This document shows, piece by piece, positions 26,744 to 36,016 of a stretch of DNA of 52,761 nucleotides. The number at the start of each line of letters is the position of its first letter. Within the stretch, counting starts at the first letter, position 1. The DNA comes from Chloroherpetonaceae bacterium. GTDB taxonomy: Bacteria > Bacteroidota > Chlorobiia > Chlorobiales > Chloroherpetonaceae. The notes beneath the pieces are model-generated. The model made no database searches. It was not told the DNA's origin and saw only the letters and a list, made by a program, of their open reading frames with translations. Position numbers and translations under genes: made by a program. The DNA lies in contig JANQGG010000029.1 of assembly GCA_028277445.1 (NCBI GenBank), forward strand, positions 1-52,761. Direction: 5' to 3'.

Positions 26744-29700
26744 TTATGATTTAACCTTCCGTGAAGGCGAAAGCTTCCACTCGTAATTCCATTTATCTAC
26801 ATCTTTTGCCGTTAAAATGTCAATATTACCCCCTTGATGCTCCTCTTTCACCTCGCCCATGATATCTTCCATATCGCCTTCGATCATCAGGGTGGCTTCC
26901 TGAATCTCTTGAAGCAGATCTTCAGGAGCCTGCCAAAGCTTACGAGCGTTGGCTTCCAGCAACCGACGGGTGATTTCCTCTAAAGCGTAAGGGTTGGCCT
27001 GTCGCAACCACGTCAGGTTATCTTTGTTTTGGATATACGTTTCAGCTACGCTGTCGAACACCCATTTTTCAACCTCATGGCTGGTGGCGCTCCATTTAAA
27101 CAAATTATTGACCTTGCTGGCCACGCCTTGAGCGCCCTGAAACCCATGTTTCTTTTGGTTTTCAATCCAGCGATCATTTAACAGTTTTGCATGCAATGAT
27201 CGGGCGATTTCATCTTTAAAATCACGAATATCGCTCTGGCCCGGTGTGTTGCTATCACCCCAGTATATTTTAGGGCCTTTGCCCGAAAGCGCGCGCGTGG
27301 CTGTAGCCATGCCTCCCTGAAACGAAGCATAACAACCGCAATCCAGCACATCATACTCGGCTGATGATTGCTTCATATAAGAGATATTAACTTTTTTGAG
27401 TTGTGAGGCAAACAGCGTTTGGGCCTTTTTTCCGAAGTTTTCATTTTCCCGGCCATAGGCATAGCCGCCCCAGTTGATGTAAGCTTCAGCCAAATCATTA
27501 TCATCTTCCCAGGCTGAAGCATCGAGCGCAAGTCCTATGCCAATGCCGTACGTGCCGGGTGCGGATGAAAAGACCCGAAACATAGCCAGGCGTTGAATGT
27601 CTGAGTCGCTCAGATCGCCGGCCACATCACGCTTTAACTCCTGGATTTGTTCCTCGGTATGTTTTTTGATAAAATTATAGTCAAGCGGTTCTTCCAACCG
27701 GCTGAGCATCACTACAGCTTTATCCAAAATCTGAATGAAATTCGGCACCATATCTCGCAAAATGCCACTGGTTTCGATGGTTACATCCACACGCGGCCGG
27801 GTTGTGAGTGTGCCTTCAATCATGGTTTGCAATTCTTCAAGCGCAATCGGTTGAATTTCTTTCACCCGTCCGGTGGATTCCCAAACCGGCTGCGCTCCCA
27901 TGAGGTATAAAATCTGTGAGAGCATCTCACCATCGGATTTAAATGCATCGGTGCTCCACAAACTCACGCCGATCTGCTCGGGGAACTGGCCTTCTTCGTT
28001 AAAATATTTTTGGAGCAACTTATCGGCCAAGGTTTTACCCACTTCCCAGGCGGCTTTGGTGGGCAAGGCTTGAATGTCGGTGGTAAAGAAATTTCTTCCG
28101 GTGGGCAAGGCCTCGGTTTTCCCGCGAGTTAATGAACCTGAGAGTCCCGGTTCAATGAACTCACCGTTCAATCCGCGCAATAGCTGATGAATTTCACGCT
28201 CGGTTTGATTTAAACGATCGGCCATTTTTTTGCACCATCGGTCCAACTCGGGCCAGTTTTTTCGGCAATAGTTAGCAGCATCGGAATCGGGTTGATATAA
28301 CAGTTCTGAAATCATCCAAATGGCTTTATCATAAGGCTCCAGGGCAATTTCAGGTGCGTATTGGGCCAGCTCTTCGATACCAGGCAAATCGTCCTGAAGG
28401 TGCATCAAGGTGGTAACGAGCATTTGCGCGATGGTTTCATTGGAAGGCGTTTTGCCAAACGTGTGCATACCTTCGGGGGCCAGTGAGCGTTTGATAAGTG
28501 TTAATTGGCGCGAAACAAAATCAGTTTTTTCTTCAATATGTTCCAACCCTTCCTCTTTGCCGAGAAACTTCAGCTTTTGCATCAGGGGCAACATGTCGTT
28601 TTTTAAAGCGTCTTTTCGGTTAAGTTCGCGCGCGGTATCGGCGCGCTGGTATTCTTCCAATAAAGATTCCAATTTTCGCAAGTCATCCGAAATTTCGGCA
28701 GGCCTGTAAGCCGGTGTTAGGTGATCCACAATTACCGCTCTGCCTCGGCGTTTGGCAATCACGCCTTCACCCGGAACATCCATGATATAAGGGTAGAAGT
28801 TGGGCAAGTCGCCAATGGAAATTTCTGAAAAACAGCGCGAAGAGAGCGCTGCGCGTTTTCCCGGTAAAAATTCCAACGCGCCTTCGGTGCCGAAATGAAT
28901 CACGGCATCGGAGGTTTTTTGAATATAATAATAGGTGCCCAGCCAGTGATGCGGCGGCGCCAGTTCGGGATCGTGCAAAATGCGGCACACTTCACCAGTG
29001 CATTTCGCCCCGTAACAGCCTCGTTTGGGCTGCGCCATAATTTTAATGTTGCCGAATTCCAAGCCCACTATCACAAGGTACGATTTGCCGTCTTGTTCAA
29101 TTACCATACCCTGACCTGGGAAGGGTTCCCAATCTTCAATCATTTTGGCCTGAACGGTTTTATCCAGTGTGTTGAAATAGGCCATGTATTCTGTTTCATC
29201 CATCAAATGCAAATAACCGCCTTTGCGAACAATTTCATCTACGGTTGTCCAGCGAAATTCCGAAATGGCTTTTTTATTCAGGATCATATCCAGAATGGCT
29301 TTACCATTTTCGGGAGCATTGCCGACATGGTATCCTTGAGCCTTCATGGCCTTCAGTACATCGGCCAGACTTTCAAAGGTATCCAGTCCGACGGCCATGC
29401 CGATGGTCGATTCCACTCCTTTACACGGGTTGTTGTGCAACACAATGGTGATTTTCTTTTCGCTGTTTGGCTTTTGTTGGAGCTTTAGCCAGCGTTTAAT
29501 GCGTTTGGCAACGAACGCAATGCGTTCAGGAATTGGCATAAATTCACGAAACGTGGTTTGCGCGTCGTACGAGGTTTTTGTGGCGGCAATCATGGTAGGT
29601 TCAATCACGCCGAACATTTCGGGTTGAACAAGCGAATGCACCAGGCTCATAGCGCTGAGGCCTTGCTTGTCTTCCAGCCACTCTTCTGGCGTGAGCATGT

Positions 29701-30505
29701 AATTTCGGATAAAATGCAGCACCGGCACATTCAACGCTTTAAGTACGGAGGTGTGCTCGGGTTGAGCCAGCAATCTGCCGGCCAGCATGTTTAAAATCAA
29801 GGCAGGCTGTTTTGGCAGACTCTTGAAAGTTTTGTACCAGGGGTACATGGCCTCCATGGTTTCCCTGGCAGGATTAATACTATCGCAAAATACGCTTACC
29901 GGCATCAAATTTTCGTGTTCCAACGTTTCAATCAGGGCATTGATATCAGCCAGATTTTCTTCGGCAATCTGGCCATAATAACAAATCAGGCCTATGGGGG
30001 TAAGATCGGCATGATGAGGCTTGTGCTTGGAATACCATGCCAAATAATCTTCATTGCTATGGAAAGGTTGCGGCGCATCAGGATGATACAGCCCGTGGGT
30101 TTGAACTTTTATGGGTAGTTCGGGCTCTACGACGGCGCCGGCTAAATGGGCCAAATATTTCAAGCCGTTTGTGTAATTTGCCATAGAGATGACTTTGAAA
30201 TACTCCCGAAGCACTTCTAATTCGGATTCGCTTAATGTTGAAAATTCCGCCGAAATGGTTGGAGAAAGCGCCGCACGATGAGAGATATTCATGATGGCAT
30301 CTGTGAGTTCTTCCAGAGCCGGGGTTTGCGAACTCATGTCGGTAACCAGCACATCAATCCCGTCTTCCAGGCAATCCGATTTAAGCTGGGCAAACTCACG
30401 TTGAGTGTAACGCTTAAATCCAATGCCCAGGGGTTCAACCTGTTTTGCAACCCGATCCCAAAGGCTTGAACTGTGTATGTTATTTAAAAATCCAATACGA
30501 ATCAT
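26744..30505 (-). CDS. cobN: CobN/ChlH-family chelatase large subunit (cobN1)
   Basis: A ~1253-residue CobN/magnesium-chelatase-H family protein at full family length. The active-site segment reads HFGTEGALEFLPGK, with His537 kept but Glu541 where CobN2 and the family have His (HG). The rest follows the family: the AKRRGRAVIVDHLTP region, and NPYALEEITRRLLEA near the C-terminus. I start at ATG 30505, which has AAGGAG six bases upstream. A longer frame to 30580 would run into a palindromic repeat. It lies downstream of chlI and chlD, which would supply the AAA+ motor. The metal and tetrapyrrole acted on are uncertain, so the cobN name is by family. Confidence 0.85.
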   Translation of the reverse strand: MIRIGFLNNIHSSSLWDRVAKQVEPLGIGFKRYTQREFAQLKSDCLEDGIDVLVTDMSSQTPALEELTDAIMNISHRAALSPTISAEFSTLSESELEVLREYFKVISMANYTNGLKYLAHLAGAVVEPELPIKVQTHGLYHPDAPQPFHSNEDYLAWYSKHKPHHADLTPIGLICYYGQIAEENLADINALIETLEHENLMPVSVFCDSINPARETMEAMYPWYKTFKSLPKQPALILNMLAGRLLAQPEHTSVLKALNVPVLHFIRNYMLTPEEWLEDKQGLSAMSLVHSLVQPEMFGVIEPTMIAATKTSYDAQTTFREFMPIPERIAFVAKRIKRWLKLQQKPNSEKKITIVLHNNPCKGVESTIGMAVGLDTFESLADVLKAMKAQGYHVGNAPENGKAILDMILNKKAISEFRWTTVDEIVRKGGYLHLMDETEYMAYFNTLDKTVQAKMIEDWEPFPGQGMVIEQDGKSYLVIVGLEFGNIKIMAQPKRGCYGAKCTGEVCRILHDPELAPPHHWLGTYYYIQKTSDAVIHFGTEGALEFLPGKRAALSSRCFSEISIGDLPNFYPYIMDVPGEGVIAKRRGRAVIVDHLTPAYRPAEISDDLRKLESLLEEYQRADTARELNRKDALKNDMLPLMQKLKFLGKEEGLEHIEEKTDFVSRQLTLIKRSLAPEGMHTFGKTPSNETIAQMLVTTLMHLQDDLPGIEELAQYAPEIALEPYDKAIWMISELLYQPDSDAANYCRKNWPELDRWCKKMADRLNQTEREIHQLLRGLNGEFIEPGLSGSLTRGKTEALPTGRNFFTTDIQALPTKAAWEVGKTLADKLLQKYFNEEGQFPEQIGVSLWSTDAFKSDGEMLSQILYLMGAQPVWESTGRVKEIQPIALEELQTMIEGTLTTRPRVDVTIETSGILRDMVPNFIQILDKAVVMLSRLEEPLDYNFIKKHTEEQIQELKRDVAGDLSDSDIQRLAMFRVFSSAPGTYGIGIGLALDASAWEDDNDLAEAYINWGGYAYGRENENFGKKAQTLFASQLKKVNISYMKQSSAEYDVLDCGCYASFQGGMATATRALSGKGPKIYWGDSNTPGQSDIRDFKDEIARSLHAKLLNDRWIENQKKHGFQGAQGVASKVNNLFKWSATSHEVEKWVFDSVAETYIQNKDNLTWLRQANPYALEEITRRLLEANARKLWQAPEDLLQEIQEATLMIEGDMEDIMGEVKEEHQGGNIDILTAKDVDKWNYEWKLSPSRKVKS

Positions 30506-30550
30506 GGTATTCTCCTTAAAATGTGTTGGTAAAGCGGCGCTAAACATTTC

Positions 30551-30578
30551 TGGATTCCGGCTCAAAGGCCGGAATGAC
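30551..30578. repeat. Palindrome upstream of cobN1
   Basis: ATTCCGGC (30554-30561) pairs with GCCGGAAT (30568-30575) around a 6-base loop. It lies 49 bases upstream of the cobN1 start. It is one of several palindromic units in this spacer. Confidence 0.65.
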
Positions 30579-30652
30579 ATGAGACATTTTCAAGTGTTTG
30601 TGTTCACCGTTAATAACGGATACATTTTGAGATTAAACACTTTTCCATTTTA

Positions 30653-30736
30653 GTCATTGCGATGAGCGAAGCGAAGAAGCAATCCATACATAAGTGATTG
30701 GATCGCCGCGCTTCCTTCGAAAGCTCGCGATGACGA
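30653..30736. repeat. Dispersed repeat, GTCATTGCGA...GATGACGA type
   Basis: An ~84-base unit with imperfect inverted ends (GTCATTGCGATGAGCGAAGC at the left, AGCTCGCGATGACGA at the right). Two similar units occur at 35766-35847 and 35876-35964, so this is a multi-copy palindromic element. It lies in the spacer between chlI and cobN1. Confidence 0.7.
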
Positions 30737-30749
30737 GTTAACCTTTTTT

Positions 30750-30824
30750 GGTCACCCTGAACTGGATTCAGGGCCTCAGACTTCGGCAAGAACGTGAGAT
30801 GCTGAAACATGTTCAGCATGACCA
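30750..30824. repeat. Second dispersed repeat, GGTCA...TGACC type
   Basis: A ~75-base unit with imperfect inverted ends GGTCACCCTGAAC and GTTCAGCATGACC (11 of 13 pairing). It is a different sequence class from the neighbouring repeat. With the units at 30554 and 30653 it makes most of the 30506-30930 spacer repeat DNA. I see no gene in that spacer. Confidence 0.65.
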
Positions 30825-30930
30825 GGTTTATTAATCGTCATTATCTATTTGTGTTTTTGGCTATTCACACCAAAAATTTCCGATTCGCGATGACTTTCTA
30901 TGTGTTTATTCATCATCTGTGTTAAACCCG

Positions 30931-31968
30931 TTAAACCTCGGCCGGTTTTTTGAGCATTTGGCCTACATCCATCACAATATCCTGCAACGGTTGGCGGCGC
31001 ACGCGATGCGGTAAGGCCAGTTCGGCAGCCTGATCGATATCTGCCGGTTCAACCTCGGTGCGGCCATGATAAGCCGCCAGGGTTTTAGCCGTTTTTAAAA
31101 TGATGATATCCCCTCGGTGGCCATCCACGCCAACTTCCAAACAATATTTTGCAATATCCAGCAAACGCTCGCGCGCGATTTGAACATTTGGGTATAAAAA
31201 CTCAGCACGCTTAATGCGCTTAACAAGTTTTTCTGTTTCAGATTTCCACGAGGCAATAAAGCTTTCGGACGTTTTTTCGAAATCGTAGCGGCGTTCCATA
31301 ATTTCTACCCGAAGGTTTGGATCGGCGATGCCTTCAATTTGCACGCAAAGGCCAAAGCGATCCAGAAGCTGCGGACGCAGTTCGCCTTCTTCAGGGTTCA
31401 TGGTGCCCACCAGCGTAAAACGTGCAGGATGGGAAAACGAAATGCCTTCGCGCTCGATGGTATTGACGCCCATCGCGGCGGAGTCGAGCAAAACATCCAC
31501 CACATGGTCGTCCAAGAGATTTACTTCATCCACATACAAAATCCCGCGATGCGCGCTGGCCAAAAGTCCGGGTTCGATGCGTTTTTCACCTTTCTTCAGG
31601 GCATGTTCCAAATCCAGGGTGCCTACCACGCGATCTTCGGTGGCGCCAACCGGCAGCTCAACCACGCGAACATGTTTTTTTTCAACCTCGAAATTTCCCG
31701 GGCTAATGCTTTCACCCACCACCGACATACACTCGCACATAACTTCTTCATCTTCCTGTGGCGAGAGATTAAACGGCAGGTCTTTAATCACTTCGATTTC
31801 TGGTAAAATGTCGGCCAGGGCTCTAACGGCAGTTGACTTTGCCGTGCCTTTTTCACCGCGAATTAAAACACCCGAAAGAGTCGGATTTATAATATTTAAG
31901 ATTAACGCCAGTTTCATTTTTTCCTGGCTTACAATGGCCACAAACGGATAAATGTGCTGCTTTTTCAT
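30931..31968 (-). CDS. chlI: Magnesium/cobalt-chelatase AAA+ subunit I (ChlI-like)
   Basis: A 345-residue AAA+ ATPase: Walker [10 protein letters not shown] at 38-46, Walker [13 protein letters not shown] near 144-155, and the sensor/DRFG stretch [16 protein letters not shown]. It forms the hexameric motor with the D subunit that drives metal insertion by the large CobN/ChlH subunit. Its start overlaps the chlD stop by 4 bases. The name is by homology; here the substrate subunit is CobN-type rather than BchH of chlorophyll synthesis. No chlorophyll genes are seen. Confidence 0.9.
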   Translation of the reverse strand: MKKQHIYPFVAIVSQEKMKLALILNIINPTLSGVLIRGEKGTAKSTAVRALADILPEIEVIKDLPFNLSPQEDEEVMCECMSVVGESISPGNFEVEKKHVRVVELPVGATEDRVVGTLDLEHALKKGEKRIEPGLLASAHRGILYVDEVNLLDDHVVDVLLDSAAMGVNTIEREGISFSHPARFTLVGTMNPEEGELRPQLLDRFGLCVQIEGIADPNLRVEIMERRYDFEKTSESFIASWKSETEKLVKRIKRAEFLYPNVQIARERLLDIAKYCLEVGVDGHRGDIIILKTAKTLAAYHGRTEVEPADIDQAAELALPHRVRRQPLQDIVMDVGQMLKKPAEV

Positions 31969-33980
31969 GCTATACTGTCTTTTACAATGCTTAAAAGTTG
32001 ATCGGATTTTAAATCGTCTATTTTGAAATACTCTGCCCTGAGCGTCGCTGAAATTTTTTGAGCCAGGCCAAAGGTCACGAGGCCCGATTCTTCGGTATCC
32101 ACCACGATATATCGGATTCGTGATTCCTGGGCGATTTTTTGAGCCACGTGATATACTTCGTTAAGCGGCTTCTGGTTGCCCATGGCATGATTAGCTTTGC
32201 CATCCGAAATGATGATCATAATCGGGCGGCCCGAAGGCTCTTTTAAAAGGTAGTTTTTGCAAATGTCGTACCCCTTAGCAAGCCCCATTGAAAACGGGGT
32301 ACGTCCGCCAACGGGTAAATCTTTCAACAGTTTACCGGCTAGTTCCACCGAAGAGGTGATAGGTAGATTTACCGTGGCTTCCTTTTTGCGGAATGAGACC
32401 ATCGCCACCTTATCACGCTTTTGATAGGCATCTAACAAGAGCGACATCACTGCGCCTTTCGAGGCCATCATTCTTCCGCGCGCGCCCATCGAGCCGCTGG
32501 CATCCACCAAAAAAAGAAGCAGATTACCTACGCGTTTTTCGCGGATTTTTTCATGAATGTCGCTTTCTTTTAATGCTACGGCCATGTCATTCGGGTTTTC
32601 GCGATAGCGTTGGTAAGGCGCGGCAGCGCGCAAGGTGGCGTCGAGCGCAATATCATCGTTGGTGCGTTTGGACGTGCTGCGAATGTAACGCCCTTGTTTT
32701 TGCGAGACTTTCGAGCGTGAGCGTCGCCCCGAACCGCGCCGTTTTTTGCGGTCTTTGGGTGTTTCAATTTTTTTGATCTTAAAGGTGGCGCCAATATCAA
32801 AGAGCTCATCCAGCACCTCTTGTTGGTTTTTTTCCGGTGCATTTTCTTCAGGCTTGGTCTCTTCTTCAGGCTCAGGCTGCGTTTGTGGTTGAGGCTCATC
32901 TGACGCATTTTCCTCTGTTGGCGGTTGCTGCTGTGCTTCTTCTTCAGGCTCTTGCGGTTCTTGCTCCGGAAGTTGCTGGTCTAATTGATCCTGATTTTGC
33001 TCCTGTTCGGATTGTTTTTTTTCCTCAGGTTCCGGCTCTTGTTGAGGTTCCTCAGGCGGCGGCGGAGCGGGATCGCGCCGGCGATGTGCAAGGGCATAGA
33101 ACGACACGGTTTTGATGTCTTCCACCGTAACTTCATTTCTGGCGTTATACGCTGCCAGCGCTTTGGCCGCTTGCTCAATCACCAAATCAGCACGGTGGCC
33201 GGCCACATTGTTTTCGCGGCACAACTCTGAAATAAACGAACGCAGATGCAGTGGAATCACCACTTCCGAAAACAGCTTTTTAGCGGTTTCTATCTTTCTT
33301 GCCAGGCGGGTGTTTTCTTCCTCGTATGCTGCTAGAAAGGCTTGTGGGTTTAAATCGTAGGCTTCGCGGCGCAAAATGAGCTCTACACGCAATTCGGGAT
33401 CTTGCTCTGAACTCACTTCCACGCATAAACCAAACCGATCCAGAAGTTGCGGGCGAAGTTCGCCTTCTTCAGGATTCATGGTGCCCACCAGAATAAATTC
33501 GGCCGGGTGGTGGAACGACATGCCTTCGCGCTCCACACGATTTTCGCCGCTAGCCGCTGAATCCAGGACAATGTCTACAATGTGGTCATCCAGCAAGTTG
33601 ACTTCATCGATGTACAAAATCCCCAAATGCGCTTTGGCCAATAGGCCGGGCTGAAATACACGAACCCCGGTTTTTATGGTTTGGTTGAAATCAATTCCAC
33701 CCACCACGCAATCTTCTGTGGCGTTTAATGGTAGGGTAACCACCGAAGGATGATGTTTTTCAAAAATCGGACTTTTTTGGCCGTGAAGCTCTACCAACGG
33801 CTCGGTTTCAACCTCTGGCAAGAGTTCGGTGAGCGCGCGCACCGCCGTAGATTTTGCCGTGCCTTTTTCACCACGGATCACCACGCCGCCAATTTTGGGG
33901 TTAATGGCGTTTAAAATCAAACAAAGTTTAAGCTCACTCTGACCGATAATAGCCGAAAATGGAAACACATGTTTATGCAT
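31965..33980 (-). CDS. chlD: Chelatase subunit D (ChlD-like, AAA+ and VWA)
   Basis: A 671-residue protein. Residues 1-300 are an AAA+ domain close to ChlI, with intact Walker A (GEKGTAKST, 37-45). A Pro/Glu/Gln-rich linker fills about 305-400, then a basic stretch. A C-terminal VWA domain carries MIDAS DASGS at residues 493-497. Subunit D bridges the ATPase ring and the CobN/ChlH subunit. It lies 8 bases after btuB1 and overlaps chlI by 4 bases. The intact nucleotide site is notable, since some ChlD proteins have lost it. Confidence 0.9.
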   Translation of the reverse strand: MHKHVFPFSAIIGQSELKLCLILNAINPKIGGVVIRGEKGTAKSTAVRALTELLPEVETEPLVELHGQKSPIFEKHHPSVVTLPLNATEDCVVGGIDFNQTIKTGVRVFQPGLLAKAHLGILYIDEVNLLDDHIVDIVLDSAASGENRVEREGMSFHHPAEFILVGTMNPEEGELRPQLLDRFGLCVEVSSEQDPELRVELILRREAYDLNPQAFLAAYEEENTRLARKIETAKKLFSEVVIPLHLRSFISELCRENNVAGHRADLVIEQAAKALAAYNARNEVTVEDIKTVSFYALAHRRRDPAPPPPEEPQQEPEPEEKKQSEQEQNQDQLDQQLPEQEPQEPEEEAQQQPPTEENASDEPQPQTQPEPEEETKPEENAPEKNQQEVLDELFDIGATFKIKKIETPKDRKKRRGSGRRSRSKVSQKQGRYIRSTSKRTNDDIALDATLRAAAPYQRYRENPNDMAVALKESDIHEKIREKRVGNLLLFLVDASGSMGARGRMMASKGAVMSLLLDAYQKRDKVAMVSFRKKEATVNLPITSSVELAGKLLKDLPVGGRTPFSMGLAKGYDICKNYLLKEPSGRPIMIIISDGKANHAMGNQKPLNEVYHVAQKIAQESRIRYIVVDTEESGLVTFGLAQKISATLRAEYFKIDDLKSDQLLSIVKDSIA

Positions 33981-33988
33981 AAAATCCC

Positions 33989-35770
33989 TTAAAACTTATA
34001 ATTGAACCCTAACGCCCACTCCAATGGCGGCGCATCATAGCCATCGATGTAGAGATAGGTTTTATCAAACAAATTTTGAATGTCCAGATACATGCGCCCG
34101 AATCCAAGCTGATAATCGGCCCGGTAATTCATAATCCAGTAGGGCGACAGGGATTTTGAATTGTCGGAGCGGCTGTAGGTTCTGGAATCATACTTGAAAT
34201 AAAATGTCATACTCAGCGGTTTGAAAGGCTTTAGAACCACATCGCCGGTAATGCGGTGGAACGGTTTGGACGGCAGCCAATACCCGGTTTCTTCATTTTT
34301 GGCATGAAGGTAGATATATGCCGGTCGGAGTTCAATTTCAGGCGTGATTTGCCAGGATATCGAAGCATCGGCTCCTTTGTAAGTTACCCGTCCGAAGTTT
34401 TGATAGCGTCCCCAGCCTTCATTCTGAGTGACATACGTTATTCGGTTTGCAATGCGGCTGTAAAAACCCGAAAGCGTAGTGCGAAGGTTTTTGAGCAGCT
34501 TGAACTGAACGTTCATGTTCAGGTTGGTAGCTGTTTCCGGCTTCAAGTTTGGATTTGGCTTTGTGGATGAGGTTTCGTTATACCGTTGTTTAAACGTAGG
34601 GGTGTTGTTGGTACGGTTGATTGAGGCATCCACTTGAAGCCAGTCAAAACTTGTGCCGACTTTAAATTCAGGGTTAAATTCGTTGGGAAATTCGCTATAA
34701 AAATTTCCCCGTATCCCGAGTGAAAAATAGAGGGGTAGGGAAGTGATCTGAAACGATTTCAACGCGAACAACCATGAGCGCATTTCCGATTCGGAGTTAA
34801 ACTTTGAACCATTGGCCTCTTCCCACTCTAAACCGCTACCGAGGGTAAAAGCGCCGAATTGTCCCAAAGTGACAGGCATCATCAGCTTTTCGCCAAATCG
34901 CTGAGTTGTAAATGTATTATACAAACTGCGATCGGGATCGCGATTGATCGTTTCGTTCCAATCGAAATAAGTTCGGCTTTCCAGCTGATCGTAATCGATA
35001 CTTAAGAGCGCGGTAGCCATTTGATAGTCTTTCCGGGAATTTGGTGTGCGATACTCTGGCAATCCGCGCATGCCTTTTTCAATCGAGTTATAGCCCCCTG
35101 AAAGCCCAATTGAAAACTCTTCACTGGCATGAAAGATGGTTTTGGCATCCACACGCCACTGGGTTTTATCGTCATTAGTTGTAAAACCATCTTCCGACTC
35201 GTAACCGGCTGTGAGGCCTAACCCTATATTTTGTTGCTGTCCCTGAAGATTAAGCTTTAGTCGGGTATGCTCGAAACGGCCATAGAAACTTTCGGCATTT
35301 CCATTAAAGCGATTGATTTTTTTCGATGTGATCACAATTACGCCACCGCTGGTGTTATCGCCATAAATGGCGCTGCCTTTGTTTTTATAAATTTCAATGC
35401 GCTCAATGGTTTCCAATGAAATCATATCCCATTTTACCGCGCCGGCGCTGGTACTTTTGTCGTTGATAGGACGCCCATCCATGAATACCATAACATTTGA
35501 TGATCCCCTGATTGAAACGAACGTTTCCGAAGCTTTAATGCCGGGCACTCGGTTCAAGACATCATGAATGTTCATGACATTCATGGTTTCAATGTCGGTG
35601 GCCGAAATGATGATCTTATCGCCATTCTCCCGGGCCAGAACAGGTTTTAGGAACCCAGTGGCAAGGATTAACATGGCTGAAGTCAACACGTGTATCGAAA
35701 CAAAGCCATTGTATGTTAGGATCGTTCGCAAATTAATTTTGGTTTTGCATAGGTTTTTAAAACACGTCAT
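33989..35770 (-). CDS. TonB-dependent receptor, BtuB-like (btuB1)
   Basis: A ~593-residue outer-membrane receptor: a signal segment, a plug domain (IRGSSNVMVFMDGRPIND, then RIEIYKNKGSAIYGDNTSGG), and a 22-strand-type barrel ending in ALGFNYKF, with a terminal Phe as in outer-membrane proteins. By position between chelatase genes and corrinoid genes it likely imports a corrinoid or related tetrapyrrole. I start at ATG 35770. This start codon lies inside the arm of a dispersed repeat (35766-35847). A TTG at 35797 is less likely. Ligand not determined. Confidence 0.85.
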   Translation of the reverse strand: MTCFKNLCKTKINLRTILTYNGFVSIHVLTSAMLILATGFLKPVLARENGDKIIISATDIETMNVMNIHDVLNRVPGIKASETFVSIRGSSNVMVFMDGRPINDKSTSAGAVKWDMISLETIERIEIYKNKGSAIYGDNTSGGVIVITSKKINRFNGNAESFYGRFEHTRLKLNLQGQQQNIGLGLTAGYESEDGFTTNDDKTQWRVDAKTIFHASEEFSIGLSGGYNSIEKGMRGLPEYRTPNSRKDYQMATALLSIDYDQLESRTYFDWNETINRDPDRSLYNTFTTQRFGEKLMMPVTLGQFGAFTLGSGLEWEEANGSKFNSESEMRSWLFALKSFQITSLPLYFSLGIRGNFYSEFPNEFNPEFKVGTSFDWLQVDASINRTNNTPTFKQRYNETSSTKPNPNLKPETATNLNMNVQFKLLKNLRTTLSGFYSRIANRITYVTQNEGWGRYQNFGRVTYKGADASISWQITPEIELRPAYIYLHAKNEETGYWLPSKPFHRITGDVVLKPFKPLSMTFYFKYDSRTYSRSDNSKSLSPYWIMNYRADYQLGFGRMYLDIQNLFDKTYLYIDGYDAPPLEWALGFNYKF

Positions 35771-35847
35771 TGCGAGCTTCTGAAAGAAGCGTGGCAATCC
35801 AGTTCAAAATACATGGACTGCTTCGTCGCTTTGCTTCTCGCAGTGAC
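35766..35847. repeat. Dispersed repeat overlapping the btuB1 start
   Basis: An 82-base unit with inverted ends CGTCATTGCGAG and CTCGCAGTGAC. The CAT at 35768-35770 is the start codon of btuB1 on the other strand, so the repeat supplies the first codon and the upstream bases of that gene. It resembles the unit at 30653. Confidence 0.7.
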
Positions 35848-35875
35848 ATAAAAAGAACTAATAAATTACTGCTTA

Positions 35876-35964
35876 CGTCATCGCGAATGCCGAAAGGCAT
35901 GTGGCGATCCATGCTTCGACTACGCTCTGATGGATTGCTTCTTCGTTTCACTCATCGCAATGAC
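35876..35964. repeat. Dispersed repeat upstream of btuB1
   Basis: A second ~89-base unit of the same type, ends CGTCATCGCGAATGC and CATCGCAATGAC. With the adjoining unit it fills most of the 35771-36016 spacer between btuB1 and cobN2. No gene or promoter is recognised there. Confidence 0.7.
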
Positions 35965-36016
35965 CTTAAAGAATGAATGTTTCATGCTTGTTAGTTTTTC
36001 CCTGATCATAGATGCT

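Noticed and set aside
30506-30580. Upstream extension of cobN1 to a start at 30580
   Set aside because: The extension runs through a palindromic repeat and the ATG at 30505 has a good ribosome site.
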